Under the pieces are notes generated by a model that had not been told where the DNA came from, did no database searches, and saw only the letters and a list, made by a program, of their open reading frames with translations. The position numbers were made by a program, and so were the translations under genes. Positions 13,188 to 25,771 of a stretch of 64,000 nt of DNA are shown here, one piece after another (within the stretch, counting starts at the first letter, position 1; each line of letters starts with the position of its first letter). The DNA is taken from contig OX442324.1 of assembly GCA_949358305.1 (NCBI GenBank), positions 2,035,501-2,099,500 on the forward strand. Direction: 5' to 3'. The stretch is from Strigamia acuminata (lineage: Eukaryota > Arthropoda > Chilopoda > Geophilomorpha > Linotaeniidae).

Positions 13188-15352
13188 CTACTTTCCATCG
13201 TTTTCAGCGCTCTTCAGCTTCACCAACTTGGCGACACGTTCACTAATCCACGTGCAAATGTCGTCGGACGTTTGCTTTTGAACTTCCTGTGTGTCGTGTA
13301 ACAAATTGTGGTATGCATCTTTGTAAATCTGAAGCAAAACGGAATTCAGCATAAATCTTAATCTTTCTTAAAATTAAACACAATCTCACTTTGATTGTCT
13401 TATCTTTGCTGTTCGCCGTATTGTACAATGCTTTCGAGCCAGAAACATCAACTAACCGATCACTGCTTCCGTGTAATACCAAAAAAGGCCACTCAATTGA
13501 GGACAGATTGTTGCTAATCTCCTAAGATTAAAAAAAAAAACATCAAACTAAACCAAAATACCAGAAAAGTTTCAATTACTTACTTGTAGTGCAGTCATAA
13601 ACGCCGAACCCCATTTCGCTCTCACTCCGCCGTGATATCTTAAATTATCATTTTTCATGTACTCGATCTAGAAAAAAAAGGGAAAAAAAGTTGAAATCAC
13701 ATTTCATCTCTCCGTTTGCAGACATTTAAAAGTCGTACTTCGTCAAGATCTCTCGACACATCTTTTAACGGCAACGGCGCGACCGGACAGGTGGGTACTA
13801 CTTTGGCTATGAGTTTAGCAAGTAAGATCTGAAACGATGCAAATTATCTTAATATTTAACTTAAATTCGGCAAACATTCACTTACTTTAATGGGAGTTGC
13901 TTCGTCACGATTCAATGTGATCCCTGGTGCAACTAAAACAACTCCTTGAAAGTAGTTCGGTCGTTGCATAGCAGCTTTTATTGCAATTGTGCCTCCCTTG
14001 AATTGAATTGAATATTGAAAAAACACGTTTTTTTTATTGAATTTTTAGATAGTGTATAGTGGAAAAGCTAAAAATATACCATTGAATGTCCTAATATAAA
14101 CAATGGAATTTGCAAATGTTTGTTTCTGATGTAATCAATGTGTTGGAAGACGTCTAAGACGTACTCTTCTACTTCGGTTATGTGAGCACGAATACCTTCA
14201 CTGTGGCCATGGCCGACTACAAACATTTACAAATGTAAATTGTAAATTCAAAATCAGACTTGCCTATTTTTCCATCAAATTTTCACATTTTTTAAATCAA
14301 ATTTTGACTTTTTTCTCATCAAATTTTCACATTCTTTCATATCAAATTTTGACATTCTTTTATCAAATTTTGTCATTTTTTCATCAAATTTTGACTTTTT
14401 TCGTCAAACTTTGCATTAAAAGAATGACTAAATTAAAAAAAAAATTAATAAATTCTTTTAAACCCTTCGTGCACCCTCTAGTTATGTGCCAAACTACAGG
14501 ATTCATTTCCTGTGTATATCATTGGATATGCCAAAAATATATTCCTTCAATTCAGCCTTTTTTTTTTAGTTTGCTCGTCAAGGAAACGAAAATCCAACAT
14601 GCAACTACTATAAAAAGAATCGGTGATGTTTGCATAGTGGTAATAAATGCTAAAGAATCCATCTCTCCAAACATGCAAACCCAATTTCGTGCATGCCAAA
14701 AACAATCACTTCACTTCCTTTTAAGCCTGTTGCAAAGCAGCAGGAAATCCTCACGTGACGAGACACAGACACGTGTTTAAGTACAATTTGCTCACGTGTG
14801 GACATGCAACTTGCGGATTTGAGCTGATTAAATGACAAACTTGCATAAGCTTAATTTAAATTTATAGGCTACCAATAGGGATTAAAAGAAGACGTTTTTT
14901 ACTACACAATAGACATCAAATAGATGAATGCATGCATTTTGCTCGATATATGCGAAAAATGAAATATTCTTACTATGGTCATGAGCAATGACAAAATATG
15001 AATCGTTTGCCAACTGTTGAGCTAATTTTTTGTAATAGCCAATGTGTTCAGCAAAGCCGTGACAAAGAAATATGATTGCCCTGAAAATCAAAATAAAATG
15101 ACTCATTAACACAAATAATAAACTTTGATCACTTTTCATATCAATTTTCGGTTTTCCACATATCTCATCCAATCTCAAATTAAAAAAATTAAAAACACTG
15201 AAATAAAATAAAATTGAAAATAAAATTGAAGACATTAAAATCTCTCACTTGAGTTCAGATTTTGGTTGCCATCTCATACAATAAATGAGTTTTCCTTTTG
15301 AATTGACTAAATAAGATTCCCAGCAAGATATATTCATATCAACACATTCCAT
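13188..15352 (-). CDS. MGLL: Monoacylglycerol lipase (MGLL)
   Basis: A serine hydrolase of the alpha/beta-hydrolase fold that cleaves monoacylglycerols into glycerol and fatty acid. Coding exons in transcript order: 15352-15249, 15080-14974, 14216-14080, 13996-13886, 13828-13739, 13667-13584, 13521-13390, 13328-13188. They join in frame to 301 residues (mammalian MGLL is 303). The family's HG oxyanion motif appears as LCHGFAEH. The nucleophile is Ser115 in GHSMGG, the acid is Asp232 in HGSSDRLVD, and the histidine is His262 in DAYHNLLHD. Their spacing matches the mammalian triad. The start codon immediately follows an acceptor, so a 5' UTR exon exists upstream; its donor is probably at 15443. 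The gene is head-to-head with WASL. Confidence 0.96.
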
Positions 15353-16186
15353 CTGAATATAAAAACAAGGAAAAAAATATAAAACCAGAATTGGAATAAT
15401 ATTCGGAGAATTCAATTCCTTGAAAAATAATTCGGTACTTACTCTATTGCTTTTTAGTTACTACCTTGTTGTAACCATAACAAATAACTATTCGATACAA
15501 CGTATGCAATTGCCCGGGCTCATGCACTAATGCGCCATCTAGGGACGCATTTTTAAAATAGTTTTTTCTATCATTTTATTCACATCTTGTTTAGAGTATT
15601 TATTTTATTTTTTTAATTTTCGTAAATTTTTAATAAGTGTAAAATTTAATAGGGTTAAAGTATAAAATATTATATATATTATTTTAATTTCCAAACGACA
15701 TTTGTAAAACTCTCTTCCATTGGATGGTGGCCCGATCACTCATTTTAATTCATCCGAGACAAAAAATAGTCCGCCAATCGTAATTACCCATTTAAAAGCA
15801 CCTAACAGCAATATATATATATTTTTTAATTGAAAACAGCTAATCTCGATTATTACTTATTAATTTCAATACAGTAACTCCCTAAAAAATGAGACAAATG
15901 ATAAAGAATGGTGAAACGCAATTAACCATACAGCGCCACCTATTGGCACTATTTGAAATCTATTGTAACGTTATCGTGTATCGTATTTTACAAAATTAAA
16001 TTCTAAAATATTATAATTATTAATTTTAAAAAACATTATTTATCAATTTAAAATTAAAAATGTAAAAAGAATCATTTACGAAAAATAAAAAGTTGATTAA
16101 ACTTTGTAAATACATCCGCTTTGGTAATGGCCGGTTCTGCGAAGCAACTTTGATTTAATCTTCTCTGGCCGACTACAGTGTCAATA
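15353..16186. promoter_or_regulatory. Bidirectional promoter interval between MGLL (-) and WASL (+)
   Basis: The interval of about 0.8 kb separates two divergent genes, so both promoters must lie here or in MGLL's 5' UTR intron. A GTAAGT donor on the minus strand ending an exon at 15443 marks a likely MGLL non-coding first exon. Two CTCF-like motifs occur on the minus strand, CCCTAGATGGCGC (15532-15544) and CCAATAGGTGGCGCT (15932-15946). No TATA box is clearly placed. Confidence 0.6.
16127..16153 (+). other. Upstream ORF in the WASL 5' leader
   Basis: An ATG followed by seven further codons and TGA lies 34 bases before the WASL start codon. If the leader is unspliced here, this 8-codon uORF could lower translation of WASL. 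A possible acceptor (CAG at about 16178) between the two leaves open that it is removed by splicing. Confidence 0.35.
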
Positions 16187-18502
16187 ATGGTCAACCAAAA
16201 CCCAAAATCGAGTAAACTTTCCATCATATTGGGAAAAGACGACAACGATATTGTTTCGAATCTCTTAGGAAACAGATGTCAGGTTAGATATAGGGAAAAA
16301 AAAGTGACAATTCGATCAATTGACTCATCTTACATCACAAATTTGAAATTTCAGAGTCTGGCAACAGCTGTCATTCAGCTTTTTCTCACCGACATTCCGC
16401 AGCACAACAAATGGACGAAAAGGATTTGTGGTGTTGCATGTTTCATCAAAGACAATTCGAGACGATCTTACTTTATTCGAGTGTTCAACATGAATGTAAA
16501 TATACACAAATAATAATTCGTAAATCATTTCTGCATTTATTTGTTTTTAGGATCAAAAGTTGGAATGGGAACAGGAATTGTACGCGCAATTTAAATATCG
16601 AACACCTCGACAGTTTTTCCACACCTTTGAAGCGGAGGTGAATTGATTTAATGGCAAGAAATGGAATAGAAATGATCTTTTTTGTTGGATTGCTTAAAAG
16701 GGAGGTGTTGCCGGACTGAATTTTGCTGATGACCAAGAAGCGAGTTTGTTTCAAGCTGCCATTCAAGACCGGCTGAAAAATAGGGAACTCAAAATCGAGG
16801 AGAAGAAAAAGGCTAATTCCAAAATGTCGGCTGCAACATCTACGGGGGTAAATGCACCGGCTACTCGTGAGTTGTTGATCAAGAAACACAAATTGTGATA
16901 ACTTTCTAGAATCAATTAAATATACATATACATGTATATTTTTTAAAAGAACCAACTGGAGGTCAGGGGAAAATATTCAACACGTTGAAGATGAATAAGA
17001 AGGACAAAAAGAAGATCAAATTCACTAAAGCCGATATCGGTGATCCGACGAATTTCCAGTAGGTTTTCGAGTCGAATTGATGTAATGCAGTTTGTTTAAA
17101 TTACAATAATCAATTTCAGGCATGTTTCTCACGTCGGTTGGAATCCCGCGAAAGGATTGGACGTAATAAAAACAAATGCAAAAACGTAAAGTTTGAAGAA
17201 TTCAAAAGAATTGGAATTAATTTCAGGGTTTCCAACACGACAAGCAAGATACGCACATGAACAAATTGTTTGAAATGGTTGGAATTTCTGATAAACAACT
17301 CGAGGATGAAGAAACTCGTGCGTTTATCTACGATTTCATCGATCGCCAAGGGTTCAGAGAAACGTTACAAAAGCTCAACGAAGAAGAAACGAGTATAAAA
17401 CAAAACATTACACATTTTTTAGTCCACACTAGCGCCCTTTAAAAGTCATTTCTTTGTAGACAACTCACAAAAATACTGAAAAATGACGGAAAATTGTCCG
17501 ATATTAATTGTTTAAAATTGTTTCCAATTTAGCACCACCTCCAGTGCCTGCACGACAGAATCAGATGGGTTCGTCGCCGACCCTCACCCCGGCAGCAACT
17601 CGACATACACCTCCGGCACGACCGATGCAGATCGGTTCGTCGCCGACTCCGACCCCACCGGCGAGCCGGCACCCTCCGCCGGCCCCACCTGCGCCGCCTG
17701 CTCGCGTCATTGTTCCTCCGCCGCCGCCGCCCTCGGCTCCGCCCGCTATCAACAAACCAAAAACCTCGCCTACGGTCAATTGGCAAATGGGAACCCCTCC
17801 ACCCCCTCCCCCTAGCAGAAATCTACCACCACCGCCACCCACTCAGTTCTCTCACGCCGTTCCTCCGGCGGCTTCTGCGGGTGCTCCGCCGCCCCCGCCG
17901 CCGCCGCCGCCACCGCCCGTCATGATGGCGCAAGATGTTGCGGATGAAATGCTCGAATCGACGGAGTCTTCGGCGAGCGGCGAGCCCGACGTGCGATCCG
18001 CACTTTTGGCCGACATTCGGTCCAAACGCAATTTAAAGCCGGTGCAACGCGACGACTCGCAGAAACCAGCCAATTCTAGAAACGAACTTCTGGGCCAGAT
18101 CCGATTGGGAGTAGAGCTACGACCGGTAAATTTGATTCCGCTCATTCTTGAACCAAAACACAATTTGGGGGGGCTAATGAGCGACATTTAATTTCTTTCT
18201 TTCTTCCTATTCAATTGTTTCACTTCAGACCCCAGAGAGGGAGTCTTGTTGGTCATCTCGCGATCAGCTTTTAGGCGACATCCGCAAAGGTGTCGTTTTA
18301 AAACATGTCGAGCGCGGGGTAAGGTGAATTTAGTGCTTAATCATGAAAAATTAATATTCAATATTAACCAAAATTTCTGTTGAATTACTAATAATATTTG
18401 ATAGCACGGAAATAGAGCTCGAGAATGTCTCAATTGCCTAATTCGAAGCAGAGCTAACGTTTACTGGGTAGTGGAGTGAAATAATTGGTTTAGCCAAGCA
18501 TG

Positions 18503-18558
<56 letters not shown>

Positions 18559-20204
18559 TTAGTTATTAGGGATGTTGTAATTAATGGTTTGATTTCTAGG
18601 TGAGCGATACTCCTCGACCACCATCGGAACCCCCGGGTGTACTAGACGGGATGGCAAATGCCTTAGCAAGAGCATTAGCGGAGAGGTCTAGGGCTATACA
18701 TTCATCCGGTAAGAACGAATATGTCTGAAATTGTCCGTTTCAACGTAGTAGGTGAAGTTGCTATAAAAGCTCTATTGTCGCATGTGAAAGGGAAACGGAC
18801 TTGTTAATGCAAATCCAAACTGTGCGCATACATAATGCAACAAATAACATGCTTTTTTGAAACCATTCACTCGTGCAGTAAACAATTTTAGGTTTTTGTG
18901 TTTTTGCGCAGACTGTGTTTTGTCTGGACGAAGATTCATTGGTTTTGCGTTTTTCACGTTATTGCTGTCGTTAAGCGTTGTCCACCCAGAGAATGTTGCT
19001 CTGGGAATCGGACTGTAGGTCCCATGTTTGCTGGATAATTGAACGAACTAATTTTCATGTTCCGGTCTCTTTCTGGCCTATTCTCCAAAACAACAGGCCA
19101 AGTGTGCAGTTGCAGTTACAAAATGTTCCTCATTACTCAATGGCTGAAAACGTTTAACATTTTTGTGCATTCTGTAATATTGTCACCAACACTTTAGTTG
19201 TGCTGTAAGGAAGTGATTGATACCATAGTAAGAATGACAAACTTGTTTGCATGAATACTTGTTTTTTTTTTGTTTTTTTTTTGCATGCTTTTGTGCTTGC
19301 TAATATGAACCAGCCCTTAGACTGCATTCCAATACATGAGTGTACCTATGCCAATTGTGAAATATGGTTAACAAGTTTGATTAGTGGCGTACTGGGTCTG
19401 AAAATATTGGTTGTCAGGAGACAACTACTCGTATAATATTGGAACTCCTACTCTATTTTTAACATTGTGTGTATTGGCCCACTTGCCATCAGGCAAGCTG
19501 ACATTTTGGACAGTTTGCCACTGACTTTTGATGTGCTCATAGCACTGTTTTTGGTGGATGTTTTGAACATGATGAAAAGTCATTTAGTCTGGTTTGTCTA
19601 ATTTCAACCAGTCTACAGAAACTCCTCAGCTTACGAACGAGTATGGTTCCGAGAACTTGATTTTAAGTCCAACTCCAGCACAGGTGTACAATGTGGAGAA
19701 ATTGTTAATCATTATTAAACAAGACTTTTTTTTATCTTTTTTTTATTATTATAAATTAATTAAGGTTTATATTGAACCACATTTAAGAACAATAAAAGCG
19801 TGGTCAGCCTCCACCTATGCATTGGCACAAATTTGAAGTTTGCATCTTTGAAAGTTTGTAACTCGGATGTTTGTAAGCTGTATTTGAATTTTGAACAAAA
19901 ATGTTGTTTAAATGCAATTTAGATTGCAAATTTAAAATTGCAATTGCAAATGTTTTGTTGTTTAAATGTTGTGCTCATGCACACTGCGACTGAAAGCCGA
20001 CTAAAATCGGCAGCCATTTTTTCGGTTAAGATGACCAATGCTAACAGCTTAACAGCTACAAGAAGAGACTACGTGTGTGTCTGTTTAATGTGGTTAAATC
20101 GTGTCGCGTGACAACAATTCTAATTGAGATTGTTGTTATTTGTAGATGATAGTGGAGACGACGATGAAGACGACGAAGATGATGACGATGATTGGGATGA
20201 TTAA
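16187..20204 (+). CDS. WASL: Neural Wiskott-Aldrich syndrome protein (N-WASP/WASL), with three WH2 motifs
   Basis: Activates the Arp2/3 complex downstream of Cdc42 and phosphoinositides. Exons: 16187-16282, 16355-16495, 16551-16637, 16701-16866, 16950-17058, 17120-17162, 17227-17392, 17533-18125, 18229-18318, 18600-18708, 20146-20204; 552 residues. Domain order is canonical: WH1/EVH1 (about 8-120), a basic stretch (about 177-190), CRIB/GBD (DIGDPTNFQHVSHVG, 192-206, fitting IxxPxxFxHxxHxG), a polyproline region (about 270-410), the WH2 region, a central helix (VLDGMANALARALAERSRA) and an acidic tail ending DDDDWDD. There are three WH2-like motifs (about 424-441, 452-468, 478-495), where vertebrate N-WASP has two. 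The acidic tail has its own exon after a 1.4 kb intron. A poly(A) signal AATAAA lies near 20485. Confidence 0.96.
18503..18555 (+). repeat. (CT)n microsatellite in a WASL intron
   Basis: A nearly pure CT dinucleotide run of about 50 bases lies 45 bases upstream of the exon at 18600. It may contribute to that exon's polypyrimidine context and is probably length-polymorphic. Confidence 0.9.
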
Positions 20205-23200
20205 AATTCTGGGTTCCAAGGGAAGCGTTGGGCGTGTTTACAGGAAGTGGGTTGAGAATAATTCGAAGGAAGTTGGTGAGGTGTAAGGAAAACGGAGGAG
20301 GAGGATGTGAATAAACTGAATCCGGTGTGCGGTGTTTTTCAAGAAAATCGCCTTAAATACATACAAACGCATGATTCATTTTAGTTTCTGTTCTTAATCA
20401 ATGAATAATTTATACAAATTGTGACTTGTCTTTTGTACATTTTCAACTAACTCTTATCTTGTATCATTGAAATGAATTTGGGGAATAAAGTTTTCGTTGG
20501 AAATTAACATAAGCCAATAATCGAGTTGAGTCTCAATTTGAATTGAGTTCCTGAGTTCGGATTTACAAATCAGAAAATCAAAAATTTGTTGAATTTGCAT
20601 TTGCTGTCCTGGATTTCCTGGATGATTTTGATTATTTCTGTTTTTTTCGCACTACTTTTCCATCTACTTAGAAAAAGAGATGCACAACATATTCAGTACG
20701 TGGGCGGAAATCAACTCACAACATGTCAACTTTAATGTCATGGAAAAAACAATTTTTGTTTAACGCCATTTTTTCGAAAGGAAAATAGCATTTCTATCAA
20801 GACTTATTTTCAGCACATTTTCAATCGCTTAGCACAATAAAAATAAAATATAATAATAATAATAATAATAATATAATATATATTTATAATATAATAATAA
20901 AATGTAAAAACTGATAAATTTAATTTGTTTTTTGTTTTGTTTTTGATTTATTTGGGGGAAAGGAGAGAGGTGCTGCAGCACAAGTAAAAACCGGGATGTG
21001 TCGACTTGTTGCTCGTTGAATTATTATTACTTAACGTGATGTTAAGTTGGATACAATGCGAAATCGAAAATTTAGCTCCACTACACTGCACAAAATCAAC
21101 GGCCAAATGGCCACGATTAGTTTAATCGTTTTGTTGCGCTCAATATTCAACTGCATTGCATTGTGCATTTGTGCTATGGTAGTCTCTTGGGTGACTAAAA
21201 AAAATCATTAAACAAATTTAACATTATTTTGCACGTGATTGCTTTCGCCCAATCAATCAGCACTCTGAACACTGTGAAGAGCAAACAACAAGTGGACAAC
21301 TCGAACTTGGTAGACTGAAATAATGCAAATTGTTTATACGTGTCTGTTGTCACCGGCAGTCCCCGGTTTAAAATTACAGGAAAGGAAATGAGGATCTGAT
21401 TTAATTTTGCACTCATCGGCCGAAGGAGTAAAGGATTTCAAGCGAAATTTTATTACTTATGCAGTTTATTAATCGAAATATTTATTTTTACCACCAGTCA
21501 AACAATGGCGCTTTCAGGTGCGTGTTACGAATCTTAAAACATGCATTGACGTCACGCATGTTTACATACTACCAGCCCACTTCCGGGAACGAACCTCACT
21601 TAATCACAATTTCATTTTATCCAGCCTCCAGCAGCACGTGTTTGCACATCATGAACTTGCAAGTAAGTTTTCCTATTTATTTACACAATTATATCAGAAC
21701 GTTTTGTATTCATTTATTTACATGTTTTGTCATGACGCAGAATCAATTAAAATTAAAATTTAAAAAATAAATAAATAATTTTTTTAAATTTTTTTTAAAA
21801 AAAAATTATTTATTTATTTTTATTTATTTATTTATATTTATTTTTAAAGCTTAAATTGCTTACGTGGATGTTTGTATTCAGAATTTTATTTTTCTAAAAG
21901 TAAAAATTAATTCGACTCCTCCCGCGAGTTTCGACTACGACACCTGTTCCAAGTGAAGGTGTTTGCTTTCTTGGGATTGCGCGTGATGACGTCAATTGGC
22001 AAGCCCATTTTCTTCTTAAAGTTTCAAGTTTTATCAAACAAAAAAAAAAGTTCAGGACAAATAAATATATATCACCTTAAACTCGATAAGAAATGACGTC
22101 ACGTCATCGCTCGGCGTAGATAACGTGCTTTGTTTATGGTTAATTTACAAACAGTTCATTATTTCTCGGAAAGATTCATTCTTTTTTCCTTATGGTAATT
22201 GAAGATGACAATGATTTATTTCTTTTCAGTTTTTGGTTTTCCCCAAACGAAACGAGGTTGGGTCTTAAAGGGAATGTGAACCACAATAAACGCATCTGTT
22301 GCTTTTAATGCAAATTAATGGCCAAAACAGTGTGGAAATTAAAAAAAAAAGAAAATGGGGCAGTTTCAGGTAGCAATTTTGTGAAATTGATAAGTGGGCA
22401 ATGTTGTCCAAGCGCAAGGTCAAATTGTGTAGAGTTTCCCAGGCGCGGGAAGGGGGTCATCTGAAAAAGTGACAAATGTGCAGATTTCAACCTCAGATTG
22501 CGTTTTGTTGGCAAAAAAATTCGTATTCTTCTTGAGGACTGACTGTTTATGACCTAATTCATGGTCATATGTTAAACTTCATCAAGTTGTGCTCACATGG
22601 TAATAAATTCGTCATTTTTTTTTATTATGTGACTTATTCTTGATTACTTGATACTTTCAGTTAGATTATTTTTGTCTGCTGTCTTCTTGGATTTCAGTTA
22701 GAGTGATGGTTGGTTTGACCTTTATTTGCAAGTTAGGTTGAGATTAAATTCTGATTACGGGACATGAAATGAGAGTGATCTCCTTCTTAATCGGACGATC
22801 TCGTCCGCGGAAAACGGTTTTTGGTCCGACGGAGAAGAAATCGGTTGCCCGTGTAGCTCGATTGCGATTTGGCTGATAATTTGACGGCAAATTGACTAAT
22901 CAGAATTTAATTTCATCTTAAATCGGAAATAGTTAAACAGACTGATAAAAGTATAACTTAATCGTTATCAGACAGAAAGTGTACTTTTTTGTTTGAAACT
23001 ATCGTTTTCACAAAAAAAAATACAGTTTTTGTCTAAATAATAGTATCTTTTTTCGGCCAAAAATGGTAGCTTTTTTCTCTAGAAGTAACGTTTTTACTTC
23101 TAGCGAATACAGTTTTACGCCTACATGTATACTTTCTACATCAAAAATGCAGTTTTTCTTCAAAAAATGCAGTTTTTATTCAAAAAATATATGTATATAG

Positions 23201-24365
23201 TTTGTCATCTTTTATTTGCACTTTAATCCAATTCAACAAAGTATATATTTTGCCCCTGCCCTGAAGGTCACCATCCCTTTTTTCAGCATTTCAGTCACAC
23301 ACCGTACAACACAAAAACCTCCCACACAAATTTCTTACATAACTGTGTTAATAAGTACGGAGTATATAAATAAACTATATTTTGAATTGAAATTAGCCGA
23401 TAGATAAAATATTCAACTAACTATTGATATCATTTGACATAATTTTGCTGAATGTGAATCGAAGGTCAATCAGAATTTTTTGTTTAATTTGTTTTCGTTT
23501 TTTTTACTTCTTTTATTGTAATAAATCTGTTGATTTTTGCTCGTAACAAGTGTTTCAACATTAACCTTGTTGACATTTTTTTGTGTGGCACGCGCTTCAT
23601 TTGCCCTATTTAATCCCAGCAGCCCATCTGAGATCGGATGCTGCATCTATTATCCCATCGACGCGCGACATCCGGTCCGTTTATCCAATTGAGATGCTTC
23701 CTGTGGATCTTTGTAGGGTCACGAGGCTGAGTGGCCAGTTGCAGCCACCATTTAATTTCCTTGGATACTCAGCTCTACTAAAAATATCGTTTCTTGTCAC
23801 TCTTTACAGTCGTCAGTGTGCACTTCCACCGAATAACAAAGACTCGCTTCCTTGCACTGAACAGCGCCGTTGTGACCGAATTGGGCATTAAATCAACTCT
23901 CCGACCACTGCATTATGGATGGTAATCTTTTTTATATATATTTCTTTACATGTTTGTTTGAAAATGTCGTGAAATGTTGCAAACTGATGCACAAATTTGA
24001 TTGTGTTGTATAATTGCAATCTCGGACGAGGGTGAAAACGAGAGATGTCGCAACAGGTGTTTGCAATTTTGCAATGCGAAAAAGAAAAAGGGAAATGAGT
24101 ATGTGAGAGTTGAGAGTAGTGGCGGAGCAAGGGCACGGCATTCTGGCTAATGCCAAGGGTACCAGGTGACTAGGGTGGCGATTACTTATGGAGTTTTTTG
24201 AAATTAGATTACGGTAATTGCACTTTTTCTGCGTTGCATTAAATCTCATAGGGTTCTTTAATTAAGCAATGATTAAGCAATGCGGGTTTGAGCATAAAAA
24301 GAATGCACTTTTGAACATAAAGTTGCAGTTACAATTTGATAAAAACCGTTTTGATTTGAAAAAAA

Positions 24366-24690
24366 ATGCACTCTTGACTCGAAATAAGCACTTTTCACTC
24401 GTAAAAATGCACTTTTCATTCGAGAAAATGCACTTTTCATTCGAGAAAATGCATTTTCCACTCGACAAAGATGCATATTTCACTTGACAAAAATGCATAT
24501 TTCACTTGACAAAAATGCACATTTTACTCGACAAAAATGCATTTTTCACTCGACAAAAATGCATTTTTCACTCGACAAAACTGCATTTTTCACTCGACAA
24601 AAATGCATTTTTCACTCGACAAAAATGCATTTTTCACTCGAAAAAATGCACTTTTAACTCGAACAAATGCCGTTTTCAGTCGAGAATACA
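24366..24690. repeat. 22-bp tandem array with palindromic AAAATGCATTTT core, upstream of ELK
   Basis: About 14-15 units of the type ACTCGACAAAAATGCATTTT repeat every 22 bases, with edge units diverged (CACTTTT instead of CATTTTT). The 12-base core AAAATGCATTTT is its own reverse complement. A relative with a 20-base period and the same core lies on the far side of the ELK DNA-binding exon at 26160-26400. Confidence 0.9.
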
Positions 24691-25159
24691 TTTTTGAGGA
24701 TAGGAATTATTTGTACTATTATTGTTAGCTTAAAAATTGTTTTCTGGAGCTGTAAAATGTGGTTTGTAGTATAAATTTGTCAGGGTCGCCAAAACCCTTT
24801 CAAGTTAAATTGTAAGTAAACGTAAACAAATTGAAATTCTTAGCATTTTTCAAACATTTAATCCGTGATTTTATTTTGCAAAACTGTTTAGTCGCTGCTC
24901 GCCTTCACAGTCCCTCGCCAACGCCATCGCTCGAAGACCCCTTGACAAAAAACAAAGGTAAAATGAATATGTTTAATTTCTTTTTCCGAAATGAACAAGT
25001 TGCGAGAAGCGAGGGGGCCTTAATTTCGCAAAAGGGGAAATTGCATTTGTCCACTTCCTGTACACGTCGTATGGCGGAGGAAAGGATGTGTTAAAAGCAA
25101 TCAAATATATCCTGATAAGGAAGTCGAGCACATCTCATCCGCCGCATTCAGTTTGATCT

Positions 25160-25345
25160 TCGCTCATTGGTCAATCTCCCCTACACCACACACTCTGGTG
25201 GGAAATTAGGCAAAATGGACTTTAATTCAATCTCTTCATTTCCTCTTGTCTTTATACAGCCAATTTCGCGTCTTCATAAATTATGGATTGCGATTGGTCA
25301 ATTAATCATTTCCGGTCTATGCAAATTTGACTGACCGGAAGTCTT
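25160..25345 (+). promoter_or_regulatory. Candidate ELK promoter/enhancer: CCAAT boxes, inverted ETS sites and an octamer
   Basis: Two reverse CCAAT boxes (ATTGGTCAAT near 25168 and 25294) precede a compact cluster. The cluster is ATTTCCGGT (25308-25316, an ETS site on the minus strand), ATGCAAAT (25319-25326, a perfect octamer) and ACCGGAAGT (25334-25342, a consensus ETS site). It lies about 430 bases upstream of the ELK coding start. Regulatory function is inferred from motif identity only. Confidence 0.5.
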
Positions 25346-25771
25346 TATGTAACATAATAAAATGACCCGGACCTCAAACGAAAATAGGGGCCCCCAACAA
25401 GCCACTGATGCAATGGGGCCGAAGGACGGGGCTCCCCCCCCCCCCCAACTGCCCCAAATGTGCGAACACAATTTTGAGCAATTCAAACATGCGCATGCTC
25501 ACATTAAAAATGTAAAGAACGAAAAAAATTCTCAAGTTCAATGAATGTTCGAAAATTGGGGTTTTCCAAGGAAGTTTTTCACGTGGTTTTCTTCAGGAAA
25601 CACCCAGTTTCCCTTCCTAACGTTTTCATCATATCCTTTGCTAGATGTAATCACAACAAACAACAAGCATTTCAAGTAGATCTTAGATTTTTTCTTCTTT
25701 TTCTTCTTTTTTTACAAATTAGTTATAAATTAATTAATGAATTTTGTTTATTTCTTTTTTTATTTGTAGCC

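Larger units (their letters stand above)
20205..25769. other. WASL 3' UTR and gene-poor interval upstream of ELK
   Basis: After the WASL 3' UTR (AATAAA near 20485) no protein gene is recognisable for over 5 kb. The interval holds an ATA-rich microsatellite (about 20848-20905), perfect CRE palindromes TGACGTCA at 21547, 21987 and 22094, a GC-richer unexplained block (about 23590-23890), a 22-bp ATGCAT array (24366-24690) and CCAAT, ETS and octamer sites at 25160-25345. Non-coding 5' exons of ELK must lie here but cannot be placed. Confidence 0.6.

Noticed and set aside
14304-14780. 158-codon frame on the + strand
   Set aside because: It begins in low-complexity T-rich repeats, lies inside MGLL intron sequence on the opposite strand, and matches no family.
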